The translations under genes and the position numbers were made by a program. The notes below the pieces were generated by a model. It made no database searches, had not been told where the DNA came from, and was given only the letters and a program-made list of their open reading frames with translations. From Macropodus opercularis (taxonomy: Eukaryota > Chordata > Actinopteri > Anabantiformes > Osphronemidae), in assembly GCA_030770545.1 (NCBI GenBank), contig CM061102.1, forward strand, positions 10,033,501 through 10,097,500: a DNA stretch of 64,000 nucleotides, in the 5' to 3' direction. This document shows, piece after piece, positions 36,956 to 48,376 of this stretch; position 1 is the stretch's first letter; each line of letters starts with the position of its first letter.

Positions 36956-39900
36956 ATGACGTCGGCCGGAGACTTCGGAAACCCTTTAAGAAAATTTAAA
37001 CTGGTCTTCCTCGGGGAGCAGAGCGGTGAGTCCACGTAGGGCTGAGCTGTGGCCAACTCTACAGTTTGTTGGGTTGAGCCAGTAAAGAGCCAGTTAGCCG
37101 GCTAACGTTAGCAGCGTAACAAACTTGCCACAGTCATTGCGACACCGTAATCTGTTACTGACTTATTGTCCACGTTGGCGTCCCGGCTTCACATAATTAC
37201 GACATGTCTGGTTTATGTACCGATTGGTTTACTGGTGGCTGTGATGTCTGTTAACCGACCTAGGTAGCTAGAGTTGTGACAACATGCAATTAACCGAGGT
37301 TGTGATGATTTTATTCAATAGCAAGTGTCAAATAAATGTTTCGTAACAGGTTTAATTTAAATGATCAGCAAAAGCACGAGTTGAAACCTTAGAAGGTAAT
37401 TTTCTCTACCCTGGGGTCATGTTGTGAAGCGATGATGTTTCCCCCTTTGCGAACCTGCCCTGTCGCATTCCTTCACACACCCCACACTTTTCACGATTTT
37501 CCGGCCAAACTGATCAGAGGGCGCACACTGGAGAAGAAGGTGTGGGACAGGGAGCTACAGACACAGATCTATGACTACTATGAATCTGTTGTCACAGGCA
37601 GAGAGGTGTGGGGTTGTTAGTTATATAGTCCAGTTCAGGGCTTCCTGCCTTGTTCATGGATTCACTGGTGTCAGTTTGTAGCAAGGCGAGAGAAAACAAA
37701 TAATGTTTGTAAAAAGGAAATTTAGGCCCTTTTAATTAACGAACACTGAAATATTTCCCATACCATGGTACCAAAAAGTATGTGCCAGTACAATGTAATA
37801 CAATCGTGTTGGTTTTTATTATTCTACACTTACATGGTTTTGTTTGTGTTTTAGTGGGAAAGACTTCGCTGATCACTCGGTTCATGTATGACAGCTTCGA
37901 CAACACTTATCAAGTGAGGCCAGCAATGCCACCTGTTTTAATCTGCAATTATTATGTCCATATTTTCTTAATATCAAATGTTAGCCGATTGAATGTGTAA
38001 CCATTTTTATATGTTTTAGGCCACAATAGGAATAGATTTCCTGTCGAAAACGATGTACCTTGAAGACAGAACAGTAAGTTTAATTTTCCTAATTTTACCA
38101 TCAAATTAATCCTCTTTGTTGTTGCCTCTTCTTGATTATGTCCACATTGTTTTGTTGATAACGAACATTAATAGCAATGATGTCCTCCTTCCTTTTTTAA
38201 TTTAGAAATCCTTATTTTCTAACAAACGCACTTTTACTGCCCTGCTAGTGTGAGCCAGGTGGTGTACTCCCTGCATCACTATTCTCTGTTTGCATTTGTT
38301 TCTTCTCACCACAAGTTTTCTTCCTGTCATTTTCTGCCACTCCATCCATTCTCTTTGTTTCTGTTTTGAAATTAAACACCTTACTTGATAAAGAAAAGAC
38401 GGTTGATGACAAGTGAAGGGTGATTAATTTATTTAGTGCTGCTTCTTCAGGCCCAAACAGCTGGCTCTTTCTGGTGGTCATTCACTGCCTGTATACACCA
38501 CACTTTCTGTCTTTTTCCATTCCTCAGTCTTCATTTGGTTTCGTTTCAATTTACTTTTTATCATCATAACTTAACCCCATTTTCTGACCTCAGTTTTTCT
38601 TTTTTTATTTTCATCCTTTGTGTTGTTTTTTTCTTTTTTCTTTCCTCGATTCTCGTCCCATCCCCTTCCTGTCCTACAGATCAGGTTGCAGTTATGGGAC
38701 ACGGCAGGACAAGAACGATTTCGTAGTCTCATCCCCAGTTACATCAGAGACTCTGCAGCTGCTGTTGTAGTTTACGACATCACAAGTAGGCAAATTACCT
38801 GTATGCTAAAATGTTTCATTGACAAACCATATTTGTTGCTCTGTGTAGTTTTTTTTATCACAATAATCCCATACATCACAGATGTGTACATCGGACTTGG
38901 GTGAAGGGCAATGTCACAGATTCTAAACTTGTTTTTCTTTAATAAGTAATAAGTCTTTCAAAATATGAATTTAAGCCATAAGAAACCAGTTGTGCTCTGT
39001 CAATTTGCATGTGCGCACACATCAGCCAGTCACCCCACAAGAGGAAACTAAATTCTAATCCTACTGTAGCTTGTTTAGAACAGACAACCTTGCTGTTACT
39101 TTGTTGGGAGTAGTCTGAGATATGAGAGCACACACCACGTTACTGTTTTGGTAATAGAGATAAGCGACCCTTCAGAGGAAGCATCAGGTGATGGTGACGT
39201 GGTGGCTCAGCAGTCACGGTGTCTTTAAAAAGAACATCACATATTGGCTTTTTAAAGGCTGCTGCTGTTCAGTGTAGGCACAGAAGAAATCCTGTGGCAA
39301 CTTTGGTGTTTCAGTTTTCAAGCGTGTTCACATGTTTAAGTCCCAGTAACCTACTGTAAAATGATTCCAATAGGCAGCCTTAAATGAACTTTTCACTTTG
39401 TAGTGTATTTAGTTTCTAAAAAAAATTTCTATCCTTGCTAAATAAACCTCAGTCATCACTGAGCTCAGATAAAGTCATCTGGTGGAACTATGGCTGCTAA
39501 GCTATAGCAGACAAGACAAAAAGCAGTGAAGTTGGTGACTTGTATCTATGTTGTCTTTCAGATGTCAACTCCTTTCAGCAAACCACAAAATGGATTGATG
39601 ACGTGAGAACGGAGAGGGGAAGTGATGTCATTATCATGTTGGTGGGAAACAAGACAGACCTTGCAGACAAGAGGTAATCTGTTTTTCTCCCCCACTCTCC
39701 TATGTTAAAGAGAACCTTAGTCACGAAGAGCATAGTAATGAAGTCATTGATTGTTACTGCAGGCCTGTCAATACTCTGTTCCTTGTCCCTTCTGGAGGCC
39801 ACATTGAATCAGTGTGTTATCTTTGTCCTTTTTGGTGATGTTTTTTTCAAACTCTGTGGCCCTTTTTGTTTGTTCGTCACCTTGATATATTGATTATTTA

Positions 39901-41977
39901 ATCATGATAATCAAACTTTTAAACACGGCTATATTTGTCAGCTGTGACAGTGACTGATCTGAAAGTGTCTGTTGCAGGGATGCACTTAATCAATTTGTTT
40001 TGTTTTTTCCTGTAAATCTTTTAACGCCCTTATCTGCCACAGGCAAGTATCTATTGAAGAGGGTGAGCGGAAAGCCAAAGAACTAAATGTTATGTTTATT
40101 GAGACTAGTGCAAAAGCGGGCTACAACGTAAAGCAGGTAAGAGTGTGTGTGAGTCGTGCTCTTTACTCCTACTGAAGATGCTGCTGCCTTGGCTCCACTG
40201 CCAAAGGTTACCTGCCAAAACTGGAACTCAGAGTATGGTAGTAGAAATAGAACTATGTGTCTGCACTCTAATTTTAGCATTATGCATATCTATAATCTCA
40301 ATTTTATTTGCATTTTATTTCAAGCATGTTTTCCTCGACTCCTCTGTTTTATATTTTGCACATGCAGGGGGAGGAAACTAGTAGATGTTCAGTACCAGCA
40401 AATATAACACCTAGCCTGTTGTGAAGTTCAGATGACAGGTTGGCCAGCCTAAAAGTCTATGAGAAGACTTTTGGTCTCAAGCATGGGCGGCGGCAGCAGC
40501 AGCAGCAGCAGGGAGGAGCACGACTTGTCAATCCACCTCAACGTATTTATAGTCTTTTCCCCTCTTGTCTCCTTGTATGTGTGTGTCTCTGTGCGTGGTG
40601 ACTTGTGGCTCATCACAGACAGATAACCACAGAGGAGGGAGAACAGAGAGCGAAAGAGATGAATGTTCTGTTTATTGAAACAAGTGCAAAGACAGGCTAC
40701 AATGTCAAACAGGTAGAGCGTGTGCACCTCTTTGTGTTGTGTGTTCGTAGTGCTCCTGCTCTTCTCTGATTGGCTTCTATTTTACACACGCATGCGTGTC
40801 TAAAGGTGTGCTTTAAGCGTCAGCCTCTCTGGTCATAAGTGAGCTGTATACTGTTGGTTTTTCAAGCTCTTTCCCACCTCTTAGAAGTAATGATATGTAC
40901 TGGCCAAGCATTGACCCTGTAACACTAAAGGTGAGGAGGAGTTTGCCAACCAATGCTTCCCACGCGACTGATTAGCAAAGTATCTTTTTGTTGCTGTGAA
41001 ATCTGCATGTAATCATGTCTAGCACTATGTGATGCTGATCAGTGAAGGGTGGGAATGTTGAGCTTCATCATTCATTCAGTACACTTTTCCTAAAATCGTG
41101 TGAATTCATCAATTGCTCAAAGTCCTCCAAGCTCCATCACTGGAAGGTCTCACTAAGGCACAGTTAGCGGAAACAAATGTCTGCAGCACCTCTGTTGAGC
41201 ATCTTCCTCTATGTGAGCTTCAAGTGACTGTAGATTACGTCTAGGAAATATACATAGTTATCATGGTTTCATCTTGTGTTGTTAGTCTATTTGTTAGTCT
41301 GACACACTTTATCTGCTTCCCCTTCTCTCCAGCTATTCCGCCGTGTGGCAGCTGCCCTGCCTGGCATGGACACTACACAGGACAAGAACAGAGAGGACAG
41401 TATCCTTTCTGTACATGTTAGTGTCTGGGTCTGACATGGCTTAATAAGAGTCACTGCCAGGAGTAAAATCTTTTATTGTCAAATACTCACTACCGTTAGG
41501 CTTAAATGGTGACTTTGAAGGATTCTTCTTTGCTGTTTCAGTTTGTGTGGGAAAGAGCAGAATCTTCAGTTAACGTATAGTTTGAAAGGAACATAAATGA
41601 GCCATACTGCACATTTGCATAAACAACAAATCTCTGATCCCATTGTTTGTCCTAGTAAAGTATTACTGTCCCTTGAAGCTTTGTATAACTTCATTATCAT
41701 TTGTGATACTACAATAACACTCCTCTCCAAGATTTTGAAATTAGACGTGAGTTGAGATGTTTGAGGGCACTCAATAAAGAGGAAGATATTGATGGTTTTT
41801 GAGGCATTGTCGGTAGGATTTCCAGTGACAAACCTACTTGTAATAGCTGTTAATACTATTATTTTAGAGATGGAAATTCCCCATTATCTCATGTCCCTTA
41901 ACTCCTGAACAGTGATTGACATTAAACTGGAGAAGCCACCGGAGCAACCTGCCAGTGAAGGAGGCTGTTCCTGCTAA
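36956..41977 (+). CDS. rab6a: Small GTPase Rab6A (Rab6A'-type), with a tandem alternative exon
   Basis: Golgi-associated Rab GTPase acting in retrograde Golgi-ER and endosome-Golgi traffic. Exons: 36956-37025, 37855-37913, 38020-38073, 38680-38785, 39562-39673, 40043-40136 (or 40619-40712), 41333-41399, 41913-41977. With either sixth exon the product has 208 residues, exactly the Rab6A length. Visible motifs are the P-loop GEQSVGKTS, WDTAGQE, NKTD, ETSAK and the CSC prenylation end. Residues Ile62, Ala87 and Ala88 are those of the Rab6A' isoform, and no exon for the Val62/Thr87/Val88 form is seen nearby. The last intron (41400-41912) starts GTATCCTTT and ends with CCCTTAAC 11 bases before the acceptor, as in U12-type introns. 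dnajb13 follows on the same strand. Confidence 0.95.
37480..37617 (+). other. Coding-like open segment in rab6a intron 1, unidentified
   Basis: One frame reads [14 protein letters not shown], then [17 protein letters not shown], and stops at 37618-37620. Third positions are GC-rich (aag aag gtg tgg gac agg gag) in an otherwise AT-rich intron. I do not recognise the protein. It could be a fragment of a retrocopy, an unannotated exon or chance. A GT follows directly after the gag codon at 37608, and an AG lies before the RGRT codons, but the phase does not fit splicing into rab6a exon 2. Confidence 0.3.
40489..40511. repeat. Short CGG/CAG triplet run
   Basis: ggcggcggcagcagcagcag continuing for about two more repeats. 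It lies in the intron between the two alternative rab6a exons. Confidence 0.8.
40619..40712 (+). CDS. rab6a: rab6a alternative exon 6b (Rab6B-like version)
   Basis: This 94-nt exon has the same length and phases as the exon at 40043-40136. It is flanked by a CATCACAG acceptor and a GTAGAG donor. It encodes [16 protein letters not shown], then [15 protein letters not shown], replacing residues 135-165, and differs from exon 6a at eight positions. I136, T137, Q143, R144 and T159 are the residues I recall for RAB6B. Including both exons would shift the frame (94 is not a multiple of 3), so their use should be mutually exclusive. The coding sequence is intact, so it is unlikely to be a decayed copy. 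Expression is not shown by sequence alone. Confidence 0.8.
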
Positions 41978-42899
41978 TGTCGGCCAGCGTCATGACTAAA
42001 TATTTCTCACCGTTTGTTTGTTTGTTTGTTTGTTTTTCTCCCTCAAACCCACTTGGCTTTTGTGTATCTGTACCTTTCACTACACTTGCCTCTATACCCA
42101 GCCTGACAAGAGAACACTACACCTGTCATCCTAGCCATTGTGGAAATGGGCTTTCTCATCTGCGTCCCCTGAAACACAAAGATAACTGAGTTCTAGCTAT
42201 GCTGTTATCAGTTAAAGAGTAACGTGTAATTGCAGCACAAAATACACATAAACAAATGCATTTAAGACTTTAAATCAAGACTATTCCATGAAAAGTCGGT
42301 GCTTTAAGCTTCAGCACATTGTGGATGTTGTGTGCATTTGTACGGAAACATAATTTGTCTGCTTGTAATTGATTGGACAGATTTTTTTCATGCATTGTGT
42401 TACTAGCAAATTGCTGTTTTTGATTCATCTCAAATAATGTGTGAGCAATTTTAGATATTAACATGTGCACAGCTGCAGTTAGGACATTGAGTTTATGCTT
42501 TGAGGTGCCAGTACCAGCACAGTCACGTTTCCCCCAGAATGTACCGGCATCGTATAATGTATCAGCGACCTGAAACCACAGACACAGCACCACATGGTCA
42601 CAAACAAGCAGACATGACTCTTACTACAGGTGCCCTGTCACTACATAGACGCCGTCCTTGTTATTTTCCCATACTGTTCCTTCGAGATGGGTTATTTTTA
42701 CCACAACCTCCATTTTTCTATCACCTTTTTATTTGGATAGATCTTTATTTTTTCTAAATATTACAGCTATTATAGATAAAACAATTTCTTTGGTTATAGT
42801 GTTTGAGGAGACACAGTCATAATCATAAATCCCACCGTGGACATAGACATGGAGATATATGCCGTTTGGACTTTAATTGTAGAGGGCTTCTATGGCTTT

Positions 42900-42987
<88 letters not shown>

Positions 42988-43356
42988 TGGAATGATGTTT
43001 TATGAACACTTTAAAGACTGTTTGCTTGTTTTTATTTTTTGGCGTTGATTTTTTGTTAGTGATTCTTCTTTGTGTTTATTTAATCCACCTTGACTTGTAA
43101 TATTTATTTCTATTGAATTCATGTTTCTTTTTTATGGGAATTCATATTTTCTCTTTGGGTATGAGTCCTGAATCGTTCTTAAAATATGCATCCGTCTGGA
43201 CCACCTTTAACAGAATCGGCTTCTCCAGCTCTAAATGGCAATTTGATTATATTGACAATATTGTGCAATGTGTGTAAACTTATGGAGAATCGTGTGTTTT
43301 GCATAGCCTAGTAGTCCCTAACGTTTCTCTTTGGAATGGTTTTAAATGACAATAAA
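41978..43356 (+). other. rab6a: rab6a 3' UTR and poly(A) signal
   Basis: Non-coding sequence after the TAA, with AATAAA at 43351-43356. That leaves only about 380 bp before the dnajb13 ATG. The interval includes a long AT microsatellite. Confidence 0.6.
42902..42984. repeat. (AT)n microsatellite
   Basis: An uninterrupted alternating AT tract of about 83 nt, within the inferred rab6a 3' UTR. Confidence 0.97.
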
Positions 43357-43629
43357 ATACACTTCTCACTGCTGCTAGAATGAATCGATGTCTTGTTGAC
43401 AGCTTTGTATTTTTCTATCCATCGCTGCTTCTTTTTTTTTGTTTTGCAAATCGGTTATATGTAGCAGGTGTGTTGGCTCTGAGCCCTGGAAACAAAGTGT
43501 CCACCAGACAACATCACTGCTGCATGAATCAGACAGACGTCGTTGAGCCTCTTTTATCCTCCAATAATCGATTACTGAACACTGTGCGACCCGCTGTTCG
43601 CAAGTCTCGCGAGATCCTCCCAAGTAGCT

Positions 43630-43643
43630 GTTACCATGGAGAC
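43630..43643 (+). promoter_or_regulatory. dnajb13: RFX X-box of dnajb13
   Basis: GTTACCATGGAGAC fits the X-box pattern RYYNYY-N2-RRNRAC at all fixed positions. It ends 91 bp before the dnajb13 ATG. RFX factors control motile-cilium genes through such sites close to the start, which agrees with the gene's axonemal role. Confidence 0.7.
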
Positions 43644-43734
43644 CAAGCTCAACAGCTATTCGCCTGCGTTTTCGCTTGACTTGCTATCTTCGTTCATCTG
43701 ATCCAACCAGTTAGATTTAAGCTTTTTGCACATA

Positions 43735-45990
43735 ATGGGCTTTGACTACTACGAGACGCTGGAAATAAACCGAAATGCAACCGACGCAGATATCAAAAGG
43801 GCGTAGGTGTCGTTCAACAACCACCCAAGCGTCAACTCATATGAGGATTTTATAGCTAATCTACAATAAGTCTCCACTAATGTCTTCTGGGTGTTTATCG
43901 GGTGTTTTGTGTTAATTATTATGACTGTGGTGCTGACAGATATCGACGTCTGGCTCTGAAGTTTCATCCGAGCAGCAACAGAGAACCTGGAAGCACCGAC
44001 AGGTTTTGTCAGCTCGGTGAAGCCTACGAAGTTCTGAGCGACCGTAAGTAGCGGAGGACGGGTGTTATTAGCGCTGTCTTTCACTAGGACCAACATGTCG
44101 ACAGCATAGACACGTTTATTTCTCCGACAGCTAGAAAAAAAGCTACGTATGACAAGTTCGGCGAGGAGGGTCTGAAAGGTGGGATCCCGCCTGAGTTTGG
44201 CAGCAGCGGCGCCTGGTCGGGTAAATACGCCTACCACGGAAATCCGGACAAAACGTTCAAGCTGTTCTTCGGAGGCGACAACCCATTTGCAGGTGAGAAG
44301 AACAGACAGAGTTTTCACATTTCCACCCACATTTGTATTCATCCTGGTTTGTTTCGCGCTAGATTTTTTTACCAATGAGGTGCCGCTTCAGTTTGGTGGC
44401 CTTCAGCCAGGTGTGGCGAGGACTCGACATCCTCCCATAGAGAGAGACCTTCATCTGTCCCTGGATGACCTGTTCCACGGATCCACAAAAAAGATTAAGA
44501 TATCGCGCAGGGTAAGCAAGAGTCTTTTATTTTTGAGTGCTCAGATATTTTAAATAACAACTTGGATCTAACGACTGAACAAGTAAAATAGTTTTTTGGC
44601 TTATTTGTTTAACAGGTAATGAATGAGGATGGATACACATCTAGTATCAAAGACAAAATACTGACTATAGACATACAGCCTGGATGGAAAGAGGGCACGA
44701 GAATCGTTTTTTCTAAAGAGGGAGATCAGGTAAACTAATAAACAAAATAAAATGTAATTTCTGTTGTGATTTGAGACAGCTCCACATACCCATCACAAAC
44801 AATTCAAGCAATGTTAGATTTAAGTGGTTACACACTAATCAAATACAGAGAGAAAATGAGTGAAGTGTAACAAGTGACAGACATGCAATGCAAAATTTAA
44901 CATTGTATATGTCCTTTTCAACTTACAGTGTTTTAGTGACCATTACTGTTTGCTTTGCTATTTTGTCCATCTGCATAATTGCATTGGTCTTGATGAGGCT
45001 TCTTGCAACCCTGACCTCCAGCTGCTTCATTTCAATTTCAGACACAGGTCATATTCAAGAGAAACCAAGGTTTTAATGAGCTTTGTAAAGAAACCATGTT
45101 AGATGAATATAATATAAGTGCGTTTGTATTATACTTTGTGATCTACTGCATCACCACCAGTAGGTGGCCTCAGCAGACCGGTCTCAGCCTCCTGTAGCAC
45201 TTTTGTTTTGCTTCAACTCATTTGTTGAGATGTGGTTAAAACACATTAGGTACAAAGTCAATATTTCTAAAACAATATACACTAACGGCCTCTCACTCAG
45301 CCTTGTTCTCCATAAATAAAGCCTGACTACAATGCAGTCATCTTGTTGTATTTGACGTTTAGGGCCCAAACAGCATCCCTGCAGATATTGTGTTCATAGT
45401 GCATCAGAAGAGTCATCCAAAATTTGTAAGACAAGACAACGACCTTATCTACAAGGCCCAGATCTCACTGGAGATGGTGAGTCTAAAAGAGAGTTTTATT
45501 ATCACACAGATTCGAGTAGAATAAACACTGAACCTAAAGCAACCTTCCCACAGGCTTTAACTGGCTTCTCTGTGGATGTGGAGACATTAGATGGCAGGCT
45601 ACTCACTATTCCCATCAATGAGATTGTACAGTAAGTGCTTTTCTCCAGTGTATCAGAGTAATATACAGCACAATACAGAAATACATATAATAATGTGTGT
45701 TGTCATCCTGCTGGATTGAATAAAGCAGATGTACACCTTAACTAAGACATTGTTACAATAATACATTTTCAGTTTTATGTATCATCTGAATCAATAGTTT
45801 CTCATTTTCACAATTTCCATTTCACATCAGCCCTTCATACAAAAAACTGGTGACTGGAGAGGGAATGCCGTTGTCCCAGGATCCTTCCCGGAGAGGAAAT
45901 CTCATCATAACATTTGATATCCAGTTTCCAGAGAAGCTCTCCACTGAAAAAAAGCAGCTCATCAAAGATGCACTAGCTTTTAAATATTAA
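43735..45990 (+). CDS. dnajb13: DnaJ homolog subfamily B member 13 (radial spoke co-chaperone)
   Basis: Axonemal HSP40-like protein of motile cilia and sperm flagella, a component of radial spokes (human defects cause primary ciliary dyskinesia). Exons: 43735-43802, 43940-44043, 44131-44292, 44363-44511, 44616-44729, 45363-45476, 45554-45630, 45831-45990. They join in frame to 315 residues, against 316 in human. The order is an N-terminal J domain (about 1-65), a short Gly/Phe-poor linker, then DnaJ C-terminal substrate-binding domains with LSLDDLFHGSTKKIKISRR, EDGYTSSIKDKILTIDI, PGWKEGTRI, and the final VTGEGMPL and FDIQFPEKL blocks. The HPD triad of active J domains is replaced by HPS, as in the human protein where it is also lost. 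The start is the first ATG after the X-box. Confidence 0.95.
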
Positions 45991-46952
45991 TCACATTTAA
46001 TTACATGTGGTACCAGTTTATAATGAACAGTTACTGCAATTACAGTCTTCTGAACTGAATTATACACATGGACGTATGCATCAGTTGTAGCCATTATAGC
46101 TATGTTTTCAGCTGCTGGTATGTCACAAATATCATCATATCCCAGGATCCTAAACATGGGAATGATAACACGATATTATATAAAGAGCAAAGGCACAGAA
46201 AAACTACTGATTGCAATTCATGCTTGTTTTTTTTCCTACAACACATGGTAGCACTGTACTGGCCTGCACTGTGAAGTAAAAAGAAAAATGGGTTGGACTG
46301 GACAGAGAGCAGTCTGGGCAGAGTTAGGTATTACAAACATCCACATGGCAGGTAAGGGACAAGGTTGAGAAAGGGAACTTTATTTATTGTTTGTGCAACA
46401 TATTCATGACTTATTGACCGGCAAAAAATCATTTTACAACAAGCAGCAAGTAGATGAGTCTACTTTGACTTTACAGAAACACTGGTCAGAAAATGATTCA
46501 TACAGCTCATCCATGTAAACATCAAAATGCATCTTCAAATCAAGCAACCAGCTCATCAGGTTTGAAGATGCAATGAAAAAACATAATTGGAACATTTATG
46601 GAATTGCTTTTTTAAGTTAGTCTATTAAACCTGCATAAGAACTTCATATTGAATGTGCTTGCTTTTATCGTGCAAAACCACCATCATCTGCTCATTACAA
46701 TGATGTCCACCAAGTCAGCGTTAATTCAGGAAATCACAGAGCTGCAGCTGCATTATTTATAAGATGCTATCTCATGAAGTCCATCTCTGAGCCACATCGT
46801 GACCATGGGCCCCTGAAACCATGTGAAGCCCTCTCCTGCGCCTCCATTTACAGCGCTCCTTTTCCAATCACGGGTCACCACTGCATAGCGGTGAAGGCCA
46901 GGCTGTTGTGTTTGTGCAGCCATGTCTGAAAAAACATTCTGACAAGCTGGGG
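45991..46952. other. Convergent intergenic region dnajb13 / ucp
   Basis: Mostly the 3' UTRs of the two convergent genes. On the minus strand two overlapping AATAAA hexamers at 46379-46388 could end the ucp transcript. No clear AATAAA was found for dnajb13. No other gene is seen. Confidence 0.5.
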
Positions 46953-48323
46953 TCAAAACGGTGACTCCCAGTAGTGTTGAGCCCTCGTCATACCGCGTTT
47001 GATTTGTTCATAGGTCACAAACATCACAACGTTCCAAGACCCCAGTCGCAGGAAAGAAGGCATGAACCTAAACAAGACAAAGGCAGAAAAGTAAAGAAGT
47101 GCTGCAGACAAGTCATTTTCCTGTTCTTAGGTCCACTGCTATGTTAGTGCCTGTTTACCCTTTGTAGAAAGCTGTAGGTCCTTCATTCCTCAGCATGGTG
47201 AGAGCACAGTTGATTGCACTTCTGTACTGGCCAGCCCCTGAGTTCATGAACCGTGTTTTGACCACATCCACAGGAGAAGCTACAACTGTTGTGCAGAAGC
47301 CTGCACCAAAGGCAGCTGTGAAGTGGCACGGCATGTTGTCTGTCAGGGAACAGAAGAAGAGTCACATCTTTTCTCGATATTCATTATTTAGCCACTTAAA
47401 TCTGGGTGTGTAAGAAATCAGCGTACTCACCCGTCATTAGGTCAAACTTAAGGATGAGTTCCTTGATTATATCATAGGTCACCAGCTCTGCACAGTTCAC
47501 AATGGCATTGCGGGTGATGTTGGGCATGCAACCTGGAAAAATGAAAGGATGCTTCAATCACCAAAATGTTTCTAGTAATACATTTGATCCTGTGTTCATC
47601 TGATGTAAAAACATTAATCACCTTTCCAAAGCCCCCGAACGCCCTCATCCCTGGCAATGGTTCTGTAGGCGCCCAGGGTGCTGTTGTATCTCCTCTCACC
47701 ATCAGCAAGTCGTACCTGGGCTTGGAAACGCACCTTCACCACATCTGTTGGCTGTGCAAAAGCCACAGCCATGGCTCCCGTGGTGCAGCCGGCCATGAGT
47801 CGAGCAACAATCCCAGCACCTGCACAGCATGCAGGGGTCAGTTGCAATGAAGCTTGCAACTGTCATACAAACATCCTTATGTAACGTGACAAAACTCACT
47901 CTCTGTGCCTTGAGTGTAAAATTGCTTCATGGAGTCATACAGTCCAATCCGCACAGAGGCAAAGCTCATCTGCCTCTGGAGTCCAGCCACCAGTCCATTG
48001 TAAAGACTCCGGGGACCCTCGGTGCGCACCATGGTGTTGATGGTACCAAACACTCCATGATACTTTAATACGACATCCCCTTTAACTTTTGCAGACTCTC
48101 CCTGAATCTGGATGAAATTAAATTATTCACAGCAGTGAGTTGAAAACATTTTTTTTAAGTCAAAATGCCTGCAGGCTTTTAACCAGGAGCATCTAACCTG
48201 CAGTCTGACTTTGGCAGTATCCAGTGGAAAGGTGATGAGGTCAGCAATGCAGGCCGCTGTGCCTGCACCGAAGAACTTCACTGACGCAGAGGGTGCCAGG
48301 TCTGTGGGTTTCCTGCTAACCAT
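46953..48323 (-). CDS. ucp3: Mitochondrial uncoupling protein (UCP2/UCP3 type)
   Basis: SLC25 inner-membrane carrier that passes protons or anions and lowers membrane potential. Coding exons on the minus strand: 48323-48198, 48107-47900, 47819-47622, 47532-47431, 47339-47159, 47067-46953. They join to 309 residues. Exon sizes 102 and 181 are those of mammalian UCP genes. The three carrier signatures are visible: PLDTAKVR, PTDVVKVR and PVDVVKTR. Several local choices agree with UCP3 rather than UCP2 as I know them: GCTTGAMAV, RTIARDEGVRGLWKG, VTYDIIKE, DNMPCHF, EGPTAFYKGF and the end ESPF. The ARG-rich N-terminus MVSRKPTDL is unlike both. The position beside dnajb13 is the UCP2/UCP3 locus, so ucp2 remains possible. 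No second UCP copy follows. Confidence 0.85.
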
Positions 48324-48376
48324 TTCTACCGATGGGTTGGTGACACAACAAACAGACACTTCTCCTCTTAATGCCC
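48324..48376 (-). other. ucp 5' UTR part of the first coding exon
   Basis: On the minus strand an acceptor, TTGTACAG, ends at 48377. It is followed by 53 bases of leader before the ATG. It pairs with the donor at 48749 of the proposed upstream exon. Confidence 0.5.

Noticed and set aside
40619..40712. Treating the second rab6a exon copy as a decayed pseudo-exon
   Set aside because: It has the same length, phase and intact frame, keeps ETSAK and has usable splice sites, so an alternative exon is more likely.
43749..44375. 208-codon open frame on the minus strand
   Set aside because: Antisense to dnajb13 exons 1-3. The plus strand has the conserved protein.
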